A stretch of 64,000 nucleotides of DNA, taken from assembly GCA_021904315.1 (NCBI GenBank), contig CM038920.1:7068001-7132000 (forward strand), in the 5' to 3' direction. Source of the DNA: Sphagnum magellanicum (lineage: Eukaryota; Streptophyta; Sphagnopsida; Sphagnales; Sphagnaceae). The notes under the pieces were generated by a model, which was not told the origin of the DNA, searched no databases, and was given only the letters and a program-made list of their open reading frames with translations. Shown here in pieces: positions 35,630 to 46,735 of this stretch; within the stretch, counting starts at the first letter, position 1; the number at the start of each line of letters is the position of its first letter. Both the position numbers and the translations under genes were made by a program.

Positions 35630-37190
35630 AAACATACTTATAATAATAAAAAAGCAAGTCAAGTAATTTTTTAAGTTTTACATCAAGTCAAGTAATTTTG
35701 GCTCCTAATAGCTCCTGATAAATATTGGGATGTGCCTAAAGTATGACTAACTTCAAGCCTCCTTTTGGGTGAGGACAAATTTCAACTTGGGTATTTTTGC
35801 AACGGTCACAAAAGGACAACATTGGAAGCTACCACACAAAAATGCAATTGTTTCCACTCACTTTCACCCCAAAGCACCACACCATTGCTAATGATTCAAG
35901 GAAACTCATAAGGCATGAAATAGAATTCCCATCAACACACATCTATGCTAGAACCTCAATACCCATAATTGAAACATCATAACCCATTATCAAATTTTCC
36001 CCTTCAAAGAAAAACATATAATCTCACCAAAAGGCTACTTCTATGTCTTAGAAAGCCTACAGAGATTAGCTACATGTAATCAAGCAAAAACATGAATCCA
36101 ATTATAATTTTTGCATGCCTTGAAGATTGGGTTAGCTAAGAGTTCCCCAATGGCAAAATCATATACTCGTAAGTATTAACTGGAATGTGAACACACAACA
36201 TACATGCCATTTGGATCCATAGACCTAATGAAAAGAAATTCACAATTCAAAAAAACAAGTTAATGTTTGACATCAATCCCAACATAACCACCAAGAAAAA
36301 GAAACCTTCAATTTTGACGTTTTGAGACCAGAGGGGAAAAAAACACGACTTCCAAAACTTGGTGAAAAAATAGAGCTTGTAGAATTATGTATACATTTAT
36401 ATCTTGATAGGTTTACCAATATCTCCCTTTGATTTGAAGCATTGCACCAATTTGCCACTAGCTAAATTGAAAATATTGAACTTTTCATCATGTAGCAACA
36501 TTAAAATTGGAGTTAAACATTGCATGATTAGTCATCAATTGATGAAGAATCATGTGATACCCATATGTGGTTTGAATGAAAATAATGAAGATGGCAACAA
36601 CATGGCATGTGTTATTTATGTTTGAATAAGATGGATACAATGCATGATAATATTTGCATGTATAAGACATGAAAAAAGTGACAATGGTGCTCAAAAGAAC
36701 AATCTCGTGATGTTATTATGTGCTCTAGTAACCAACACTCATTATTGTCATGTGCCGAAAGACAACTAACCTATTGTTGCAATTTGTTCAAAATGTGTAA
36801 GCATTCATTGCTACACATTCTAGAATGAGGAAATCAAACTAAATGTATACACCATAGCACCAATTTCAATTACAACAAATTGGTTCAATATAGTTTTCAA
36901 AAGACAAAAGCTCTAAAAAACTTACTTATTAACATTATAACTAAAAAGCTTAAGATCATTGCAAGCAAATTTGACAATGGTAATTAATGATGAGTGATCA
37001 TTTGGTGTCTCTATAACATCATAATCCTTGTAGCATACCCATCAAACAAACAAATAAAAAGACCCTTTTGAAACATCCCAATTGAGATCCACTTGTACTT
37101 TAATTCATGAGGATCGACACTTGTAAAAATAACATACAACCATGTAGTAGTTGTGGATGTTGTCATCATAGATATTCTTGTTTAGCAACA
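35630..37190 (+). repeat. Large inverted repeat, left arm
   Basis: About 1.55 kb that aligns in reverse complement with 45480-46735 plus 49165-49525. Good anchors are TTTTTGCATGC (36107), GGTTGTATG in reverse (about 37130), AACATGGCATGTGTTATTTATG in part (36598) and CAATTGTTTCCACTCACTTTC in part (35846). I judge the arms to be roughly 70-75% identical by eye, so the duplication is old. It may be an unclassified transposon copy. No coding region is supported; paired short frames in both arms (NNTCHVV...NSNF) follow from DNA similarity. Confidence 0.7.
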
Positions 37191-40100
37191 TAGTTTTAAC
37201 ATTTAACTCCTATCATGTGTAGCTCATGCAATCGTGGTTCCATTTGCTAAAAATTTTGGAAAATGTGCATCAAAAATTGCTAACAAACCTTTAGGAAGTT
37301 TCTTCAATTATTTTTTTGTTTTTCTATGGAGTTAAGAGGTGATTATTCTCCCTCTTTCCTTGTTCATGTGTTCCCCATGTGACTCACGCCCTCTTCTTTG
37401 TTATGAAACTTGGGAGTTCAAGGGAAATTTGTAGTGATTGCATGCATAGATGGCATTCAATTGTATGGGAAGCTATGGATACAAATTCCCTATGTGATGA
37501 TCAATATGTTTCAAAGAGTTAGAACCTCAATTTTATGTTTATAGTTTAACTCTTGTTAATGTGTTGGAATGTCCAAAACATGGAAAGTTAAATGAATGGA
37601 TATTGCCCTTGTAAGCTACTTATATTTTGAATTAGGTAACATGATTGTCCTAGCTTATGAATTAGTTGCTTGTGTATTGGGTTTTTAATTTTGTTTACAT
37701 GTAGCCCCAAAAAATGCGAAATTGGATGTGAGGAGGAAAGCAACAAAAAAATAACAATTCAATTGAAGTATTTGTAACAAAAACACGTACAATGGAGCAA
37801 GTAACAAAAAAAAGCAAAAGATATTAATCATACTTCACTGCTTTATCATCAATTTATAAATAATTTGGGAGATTTTTTCATGAATTCAAACTAATTCTTA
37901 GTTTCAAGTTTTGGTCTTCTCTTTTTTCAAGATTTTTTAAATTAGCCAAAGTCATGGCACATATGCTCTTGTAACAACAGTTAGTATGTCGATTCATAAA
38001 TGACATTATGCTCGCACTAACTATTAGGAATTAATGAAGTCAGTGGAAATGTTATGGTAATTGGTCATTATCATACACTCGTTATTCTTGTTCAAGGGCT
38101 TTAAACATGTAGGTCATCATCATTTGTTTGACCTCCCTAATTTTTTTGTGTTCCTTAAAGTTGATTTTCCTCTTTTTGCTCATATGTTCGAAGTAAAATC
38201 TTTGTAACCTAACTATTGGACCATCTCCCCACATTCTATTCAAGTTGACATAAGTTATAAATGCAAAGAAGTTTTAGAATACCTTGTATGAAAAAATGTT
38301 GTGGGTTTTACTAAGCACCTCTAAAAGTCTAAGGATTTTCATGACAAATTTTTTAACTAAACAAATAATGGTACATAGAGGCTTGCATTATGAACAATGG
38401 ATTGTGGTTCTTTAATTCCTAACAAACATTAAATCCATAATCTTGGTAATTCACATTTGCTTTCAAAAGATGTATATGGTGGAATTATCATTTTCATGCC
38501 AAGGATATGTTCATTTTCTTTTATTCTATTACTCTTATTGTTTCCTATGGTTTATCTCTGTGATTATTATAATCCAATCTTTTTTTTTTTTTCAATATTT
38601 TTTTATTTTGTCTACAAGGAGCTTTGTAAAAGGCAAGATTAAAAGTGTGGAGGACATCTACAACTATTGTACCACAAACACACTTGTTAACATAATTAGA
38701 TGTAGTGGAACAAGTAGCCAAGAAACTGCAAAAAATACTTACAATGGAGGAACTTGCAAAGTAGTAAAATAAAACAAAAAATGTGATTGATGAAGCAAAA
38801 GATGTTCATCGACCGCCACATGTTACCAACAAGGGATTTGCAAAAGGCATTTAATGCATGGGTAAAATTATTATGTAGGGTTTTCCTTGATGATTACCAT
38901 CTAAAGTGGTTAATGTAAAAAAAGTCCAAAGCAACAGTTGACGATAATTATGGAAAAGTTGAAGGAATTTAGTAGAAATTGTGATGTGGATGGAGTTTTT
39001 CTCTACATTGAAAATGCCATAATGGCAATGACACAAAATTTTCTTGATGGTGGGAAAGGTGGATGGAGAATGCCCAAATATGTGCTCCAAAGCAGCTAGG
39101 CATTCTTTAAAGGTAAAATATTAGTTTTTGTTCTTCCATATTGTCCTTTTATGTGTGTTTTGTCTATCATATTGTGTTTTTAATTTATTTTTCTCTCCTT
39201 GTGTTGTTTGTTACTACTAATAGCAAGGCTAATGAATTTTCCTATTGCTTCCAAAGTTGCAACAAAAATTTGATATAATATAAATATATCTTAATATCTT
39301 TCAATATTATAAAGATATGATTCTTATGAAAGATATGTTTGTTGTGGTAGATACATTACCACATTGGGTTGTGGAACTAACCACCCTATAATTGTGTCAT
39401 GCATGTTTGGCAAAGTTTGTGAGTATTTAACTATTGTGTAAAGGCCGGTGCTTAGGTCTATATTAAATTAAGGTATTATAATAATACCTAAAGAAAAACT
39501 TTTTTTTTTGGAATTATCTAGACTTAAAGGACATCACGTGGTTTTTGGCCAAATTTAGAACAAATGCTAGAGAAGCATGTTTCTAGCAGTTACCCATATT
39601 GTGGATTCACAACATATGCAAATGTGATTTTTGGTGTAAAAAGGAGATACGGGAGTAAGTGAGCGGATGCCCACTTAAAATGGCCATCCCACACATGACT
39701 TGTTAAGGATCATGTATTCATTAAGTTACAACATTGAAAATTTTGGCATTTAAAACTAAGGTTGAATTAAACTTAATAGTTTTTTACAAAAATAGGTTTT
39801 TGATTTTATTGTTATTGTGGACGATGTGGCAAGCCCTGATGTTTTGTGGTTGCATGGTTTAATAATCTACTTAACAATATATTTCCCAATTTCCATCTGT
39901 TTTTGCAAAAAATTAAAAAATTTAGAAATTTATTTCTCTTGTAGCATAGGTTGCCCTAAATAGGGGAAATCCAACATGGAATGACTAGAATTGACATGTT
40001 ACCAAAGTATGTCCAAAGGTCACAAATTGTTTTGGTAGTGGTGGTTCACATGCATTTAAAAGAAAATATGTAAAAATTATTTTTGATCTACAATATCTTA

Positions 40101-40599
40101 AAAGTCATCTGTCATTACATTCCAAAAATGGATTGTCAAATTGTTCTAATTATGTAATTGCTTCTTTGTGAATTAGCCTTTATAGTTAAGAACCAGCTAC
40201 TATTGAAATTAAAAAGGCATGTGATATTAACATTAAAACATTTTTCTTAACCTTCACTAAAAGAAAATTTCAATTATATGATTGAGTTTATGATTTGTAT
40301 TCCAATCATAAAAGACAAATAAACTAATAGCTTTAAAGTCATTACAAACAAATTGTTTAAGACAGTAATCATTTAGTACATGATGTGGCACATTTCATCC
40401 ATTAGTCATAAAGGACATATGTGAAGTCATTTGTGATAATTTAGTCATTGTTTAATTTTTTTTATTACTACAAATTAAACCCAAAAAATTGGGGAACATT
40501 TTTAAATGTATGATATTTATTATTAAAATTAATTACATATAACACAAATAATTTAAATTTTTATTTCAATTATTTTCCATCCTCGCAATTGTTGACACA
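37191..40599. other. Spacer of the large inverted repeat, first part
   Basis: AT-rich DNA without a recognisable gene. Short frames at 38443-38772 and 38851-39090 have no known domain. No terminal repeats or RNA genes were found. Confidence 0.4.
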
Positions 40600-40823
40600 T
40601 GTCACCACTTAAGTTAGGTTAAAAACCTAGTTCGAATGGCTATGTAGACCTCTTAATCTACCTACTTAGGCTCACTTAAATAAGCAATGTAACCTATGTA
40701 GTCGAGGTAAATATAGAATATTTAGTCAATATTCCAACATTGACCACAACGAATGTTATTCGTCAAGTTTGATCTTTGGACCCCAAGGATGGAGTTCAAC
40801 TCCTTTACCACCAAGCCACCCTA
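40600..40823 (-). repeat. SINE-like (tRNA-derived) segment
   Basis: Read on the minus strand from 40823, the sequence begins GGGTGGCTTGGTGGTAAAGG, which resembles a pol III A box. A GGTCCAAAGATCAAAC-type B box, poorly conserved, follows about 40 bp later. Many plant tRNA-derived SINEs start this way. The B box is weak, and the element abuts the MITE at 40824, so the call is tentative. Confidence 0.35.
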
Positions 40824-41626
40824 GGGTGAAAGCACACTATGGTGACCCCTTTTGGGGTGTCACATTGTACTAATTTCCAAGGATGTGCATGTTTGAATGT
40901 ATCCAACCTCAAACTTTCAAAATATTTTCACAATATTTTTGCATAATATGTTAGAATATAACCTAGGCAACATATTAGAAAAGAAACTATTACATTTCAT
41001 TTTATAAAATGGGAGATTGGAATACATTTGTGAAAATGAATGTAATGTACCTATGTATTCAAAAACACAAATATACTCCAAAAATAAATTAAATGATTTT
41101 TAGTTTTAATGAAAGTTGAAGGTATCTTGAACCATGTCTTTTCACATAATATGAACCATGTTTGGATACCATGTGACTAATTTGTAAATTTTCATCTCAA
41201 AAAATGAATTTTTTGAACAAAGATGTGATAAATGTGTAAATTGAAATTTTGACAAGAAATCACATCCACATAAAAGATGACAAGCATAGCTAGATGGGCC
41301 ATTTTTTTATTCATTAAAATTGATTATTTTAATGACTAATGAAACCCTAAAGTTAATGTAGTTGCAACGAAACTATGGTTTTATTATACCAATGTATATT
41401 ATAAATATACTTGTGGATCCTTCAATATAGATAATGAAACTTATTATTATTATTTAAACAATATTACATAACATTAGTTTTATAAAAATAATTGTTGTAA
41501 GGCCCAAAAACCAACATTGATACCTAAAATTAAATGTACCACACTTTTGGAACAATTATATTATATGTACTATAATACTAGACCCAAAAGTGTCCCAAAG
41601 GGGGTCATTATAGTGTGCTTTCACCC
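40824..41626. mobile_element. MITE with GGGTGAAAGC ends (second member)
   Basis: The left end reads GGGTGAAAGCACACTATGGT; the reverse complement of the right end reads GGGTGAAAGCACACTATAAT. Similarity continues inward through GACCCC...TTTGGG for a total of about 34 bp with few mismatches. The flanking 4-bp words are CCTA and CTCA, so any duplication has decayed. The core is AT-rich and has no transposase. Only the outermost GGGTGAAAGCA is shared with the members at 24182 and 43337. Confidence 0.7.
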
Positions 41627-42860
41627 CTCACTTATTGTGTAAATAATTTAATGTTTGTTCTATTCAAACCATATTTCATTTAAACATTACACAAAACTTC
41701 AAATTTGATCATTCATATCTTATTAATAATTTGCCCAAATGAAAAATTGAAACTTTATTCATAAAATTCATTCAATAATATATATATATATATGCTTTAA
41801 TGTGAATTCATTTCAAAAGAAAAATATTTGAATTTTTTTATTGAATAACATTTCAATGACCATTCTTTGGGTGGAAAAAAAATCAAAGACATGATTTGTA
41901 AATAGAAAAACCTTTGTGGTTAATGTAAGAATATATGAAATATATTTTCCATATTTTAAACTTTCATTTGACTTAAGAATTTATATTATATAATTTTTTT
42001 CCAGTAAATCATAATTTTACTAATAACTTTTAATTTAGATGTATGAGTCAATATAATCTACATAAAATATTTATAAATGGGTCATAAATCAATTATATCT
42101 AAAATATATGTATTAATTTTTTATATATTAGGCATATTAAGTATGATTATAATTAAATATAATTATTTTATTTTATTTTATTAAATAATTAATAATAAAA
42201 TGTTGATTAATTTTCTGGAATCATAAATTTTATTTATTTTTACACATATAATCTAATATAATTTTATAATTAAAAAAATTATGCAAGTAAAATAAATTCA
42301 TTTTTTATACGTATATTAATATTTGAATTTTTATTTAAATTTTTGATAAAATTTTAATTTATAAATAAATTATATATTTCTTGGTGCCCACATTTTTATT
42401 TTATTTTAATGAATAATATATCATACTTTTACCATTAAAAAATATTTCAATGTATAATATGTAATTTATTCACATAGAATATTTTTAAATGAATCATATA
42501 TCATTTTTTTATTGTAATAAAATGTATTATATACCTTTTTGTATAATATTAATCGAAATCAGTTCCCTACATGCCATAATTCTTATATCCATTTACACTC
42601 ATATTAAATTATTGACAATCATTTTTTAATCATTTAAAAGTAATTTATGAACACATTGTTTATGTAATGACACATCATTTGCATAATCATTTTTAATTCA
42701 TATTTGAAATGACTTTATCCTAGTCATGTTTTCAAATGATATCTTGGACATCCATATCACTTTGTTATCAATCATGGATGCCATATGGATGAATATTTGC
42801 AATCAAAAAATGATATCATCCTTCCTTTTAACACGTCATCATTTACTAGTCAAATGCATC
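41627..42860. other. Extremely AT-rich block
   Basis: From about 41930 to 42560 the DNA is almost entirely A and T, with many TATAAT, ATTTTAT and AAATATA runs and a TA tract at about 41772-41790. No gene is possible in it. It could be an old satellite or the core of an AT-rich element; no repeat unit is obvious. Confidence 0.5.
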
Positions 42861-42994
42861 ACTAATATATGATTATAATTTTTTTTCCACATAGGATTCA
42901 AGAAGTAATAACCTATGACTATAATCAATTATATAGTCGTTTAGGACATCTAATAATTGATTTCTTACTTGCAAAGGACATGATTCCTTCTAGT

Positions 42995-43165
42995 GCTTTA
43001 AAAGACCCAATAATTCTTATATTGTTGTTGCATATTCGTTTTCTAATGAAAACAACAAACCCAAAAGTTTTCATGGTGTTGTTACATACTCATTTTTTAA
43101 ATGAAAATCCTAGACCTAAGAATTCTCTTGGTGTTGCTACATATTCATCTATTGATGAAAATAAT
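42995..43165 (+). repeat. Short ~54-bp tandem repeat, three units
   Basis: Three diverged units share GTTGTTGCATATTC / GTTGTTACATACTC / GTTGCTACATATTC at about 43024, 43078 and 43133, followed by AATGAAAA or GATGAAAA words. Spacing is about 54 bp, so a frame of 102 residues (42869-43177) stays open across it with an 18-residue periodicity. There is no recognised domain. Confidence 0.45.
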
Positions 43166-43186
43166 AGCACTACATAGTTGGACTAA

Positions 43187-44075
43187 CGTAATCCTTTTAT
43201 CACATTTCCTCAATTTATGTGATTAACATCTAGGATCTAATAAGATCAACACAAGTCATTCTTGTATAAATACAACTAATTACATCTACAAAATCAAACT
43301 CATATATGTAATCATTTTATCATGTTTTTTCAATTTGGGTGAAAACATGAAATAAGGAGCCAATTGCATCAAGGTTAAAATCTTTCCAAGGATTGCATTT
43401 TCCAAGTGGTAATTTTCTATTGGTTTATATTGCATTAATTTTCACATATTTTTTCAAATAAAATATCAAATTTGAGGCCAAATATGACATATAACATAAT
43501 AAAAACTCAAATTATTTTGCATCAAGCCTTAGATTATAGTCAAATCTTTAATTTTACTTTTGACCATGATTACAAATTCAAAATTATAATAGTGCTTAAG
43601 GATTTATCAAAATCTAAAAGCATATAAGTAATTTTTATTTTTTGAATTTTTTGAACATATTGATCCCTTCTTGTGGAATATATTAAAGTTCACAAAAAAT
43701 TTGAAATGATTTGGTGAACATTTGATAAGGAAACAAGATTTTTTAAACAAAAAAACCACATGTCCACATACTCTTCTTGAGTTTTTTAAGCATATAAAAG
43801 TACTCTTGAAACATGGTGAATTTTCATGAAATTTTGTTGTTGTAACTTTGAAAGTATAAAAATTTATTTCAAAAATTAAATTTATTTTTTGATATATAGT
43901 GTTCCCATGGTGATTTTTCAAAATTTTGAAATTTTTTTTTTAAGGACTATCCACACATTCTATGGCCCCTTATTTCATGCTTTCACCCATTTGTGTGATT
44001 TACATCTAAAATTCCAATAAAATCAACACAAGGCATTCTTGTATAGACACAATTAGTTGCATTGAATTTTTTCTT
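43187..44075 (+). repeat. ~125-bp tandem duplication split by a MITE
   Basis: Unit 1 (43187-43311) and unit 2 (43312-43336 continued at 43989-44075) share GTAATC.TTTTATCA, CAATTT, GTGTGATTTACATCT-like, ATCAACACAAG and CATTCTTGTATA words. Unit 2 is interrupted exactly where the MITE at 43337-43988 sits. Unit 1 thus shows the local sequence without the insertion. Confidence 0.7.
43337..43988. mobile_element. MITE with GGGTGAAAGC ends (third member), ATTT duplication
   Basis: The left end reads GGGTGAAAACATGAAATAAG; the reverse complement of the right end reads GGGTGAAAGCATGAAATAAG. The match extends over about 26 bp with two mismatches. ATTT lies directly outside both ends (43333-43336 and 43989-43992). 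The neighbouring tandem unit has a single CAATTT at the matching place, which supports a 4-bp target duplication. The 652-bp AT-rich core has no transposase. Confidence 0.82.
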
Positions 44076-45479
44076 TACAATGAGATCAACAAGCTTGAGT
44101 TCAAGTGGATGTTAAATGGTGTGGCCATGTTTTTGGAGCTTTTGAACAAGGTTGGGCAAGATAATTTCATAGGCATGCAAAGGTAGGTGAAGTTGTCAAG
44201 TTACAAAATTGCATCGAATTTGAAGACATGTTGTGACTTCTTGCCATCTTTAACCATTTTTTTTCAACCTCCTTACCTTTTTCAAGCCCAATTTCACTTA
44301 GTGTTTTGACAAAACCACCTACAATATCATGCCTTCCACTTCCACATTCCCAAGGGGACTAATGGTGAGAGGAAATGAATTGAAAAGAATGTTAATAATG
44401 CATTTGTTATGTGTGCAAGATTATGAACTTTGAACAACTTCATAGATTGAGAGGAATCATAATAATCAACTCCAATGAAAGGGTGGAAATAAACCATCTG
44501 ACAACACATGAATTGATATCTCAACAAAAAAAATCATAAAAAATCTTAGTGGAGCATGAACTCCAATTGAAATTGGATCCCAACACAACAACCTTGGAAA
44601 ATGTTTAAGTCCATTTCATTGTTCATTTTTCATAATGTCCAACCTCATTGATACAAACCATTTGAGCCAATCTTTGAATTATTGTCCAACAGTTGTTTGT
44701 TCACATACATATTGTGTAGTAACTAAACTTGGTTTATAGTCCAAAATATGCACCCATCTCTTTTCTACACCTTTGCATATTATCATGTAGACCTTTTGAC
44801 AACCTAACAATCCAACTTACTTCCTAAAAACCATGATGATGGATGCATGTGTGAATGCAGTTGAATCCAAAAGATATTGTATTTAAAGCCAAAAGGAGGA
44901 GGTGATGTTTTTCTTCTTGATGTTTCAATTCAAATGGTTCCGTTTAAACATCCTACTATTCTTTTTACAATTAATCCCTTGTTGATTGGATTAGTCACTT
45001 CTTATTTCATGCATAATTAATTCATCCTATAAAAGGTGGTGTTTTTGTTAATGTGCACTCACTAAAAGAAACTTCAATTTCAACAATATTAAGTTGATAG
45101 TAAACATCATCATGACAAGAGGTGAATTGAAAGAACAACTTTCAATTGGTTAGATAGAAGATGACCCATTGGTGAATTTGTCACATGGATTTTGTTCAAT
45201 CCAAGATGGGTAACATTTGGCAACTATTGATTGATCTAGAAATCTTCGCATCTACAATCTCAACAATTTATAATTTATAAGCTTTTAGGTGATATTTAAT
45301 GTTTAGGAAGTTCCAACAATTTGAATCACATGGATTGTTTTCTTAATGGGTGGATTGTAACTTTGAAATGATGTGGGGAAATGTTTCACAAGAAACGCAT
45401 GATAATGAATTTTTTTCATTAAGCTTTGCCTCTCTTGTGAAAACCAAGAACAATTTGGTTGATAATCCATTGGCGTCCC
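44076..45479. other. Spacer of the large inverted repeat, last part
   Basis: AT-rich DNA with no recognisable gene or element. The similarity between the two large arms stops at about 45480 on this side. Confidence 0.4.
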
Positions 45480-46735
45480 TATGCCCCTTTTAGTTTCATA
45501 CACATCTATGATGTCAATATGTACAACTATTATAAGGTTGTATGTTATTTTTACAAGTGCTGGTTTTCATGAATTAAAATACAAGAATATTTCCATTGGG
45601 ATGCTTCAAAAGGGTCTTTTGATTTGTTTATCTCATGGGTATGCTCCAAGGATTATGATGTTATAGAGACATTAAATGATCACTCGACATCAATTACCAC
45701 TGTCAAATTTTCTTGCAATTTGTTTCAACTTTTAAATTATAATGTTAATAAATAAGTTTTTGGAACTTTTGTCTTTTGAAAACTACATTGACCCAATTTG
45801 TTGTAATCAAAATTGGTGCCATTGCATATATATTTAATTTGATTTTCATGATCTAAAATGAATGCTTACATACTTTGAACAATGCAACAATAGATTAATT
45901 GTCTTTTGAAACATGACAATAATGAATGTTGGCTATTGGAGCGCATGGTACCATCATGAGATTGTTCCTCCAAGCACCATCTATGATTTGGATATCAACC
46001 CATCAAATAAACTTGATATAACAATGAATCGGGTGATATATATATATAATCATTTCTCTCATGTTTTGTTCATACAAAAATTATCATGCATTAAATCCAC
46101 CACATCCACACATAAATAACACATGCCATGTTGTCACCATCTTCATAAATTTCATTCAACCTACATATGGGTTTCAAATGATTTTTCATCAATCGATGAA
46201 AAATCAGGCAATGTTTAATTCCAATTTTAGTGCTGCTATAGGATAATAAATTCAATATTTTCAACTTGCATGGCCAATGGCAAACAAATGTGATGTTTCA
46301 AACCGAAAGGAGATATTGGAAAATCCATCAAGGTATAAATGTATAAACAATTTTACAAGCTCTATTTTTTCCTACTAGTTTTTGGAAGTGTTTTTTTTCC
46401 CCTCTTTGGTTTCAAAACATCAATTGAAGGTCTGCCTTTGTTGGTGGTTATGTTGGGATTGATGTCTTGAACGATAGCTTGTTTTTTGGACTTGTGAATT
46501 TTTTTTCACCAAGTCTAGGGATTTGAATGGCATAAGTGTTATGTGTTCCCAACTAACTAGTACATGCGGGTATATAATTTTGCCACTAGGGAGCTTTTAG
46601 TTACCCAAGCTTTGAAGCATGCAAAAATTATGATTGGACTCATGTTTTTCCTTGATTTCATGTGGCTAATCTTCATAAACTCTTTCAAACATAGTAGCAA
46701 CCTTCCACCTTTGTGAGATTGTATGTTTTTCTTCA
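45480..46735 (-). repeat. Large inverted repeat, right arm, main part
   Basis: This aligns in reverse complement with about 36005-37180. Anchors include GGTTGTATGTTATTTTTACA (45536), TGCTTCAAAAGGGTCTTTTG (45601), ATCATTTCTC region, and AGCATGCAAAAATTATGATT (46616). The match ends near 46735 at a TTTTTCTTCAGG word, then resumes at about 49165. Confidence 0.7.

Noticed and set aside
36488-46246. Paired short frames in the two arms (NNTCHVV...NSNF) as a conserved protein
   Set aside because: The frames are short, lack a start-to-stop match, are broken outside a small block, and their similarity follows from the inverted DNA repeat.
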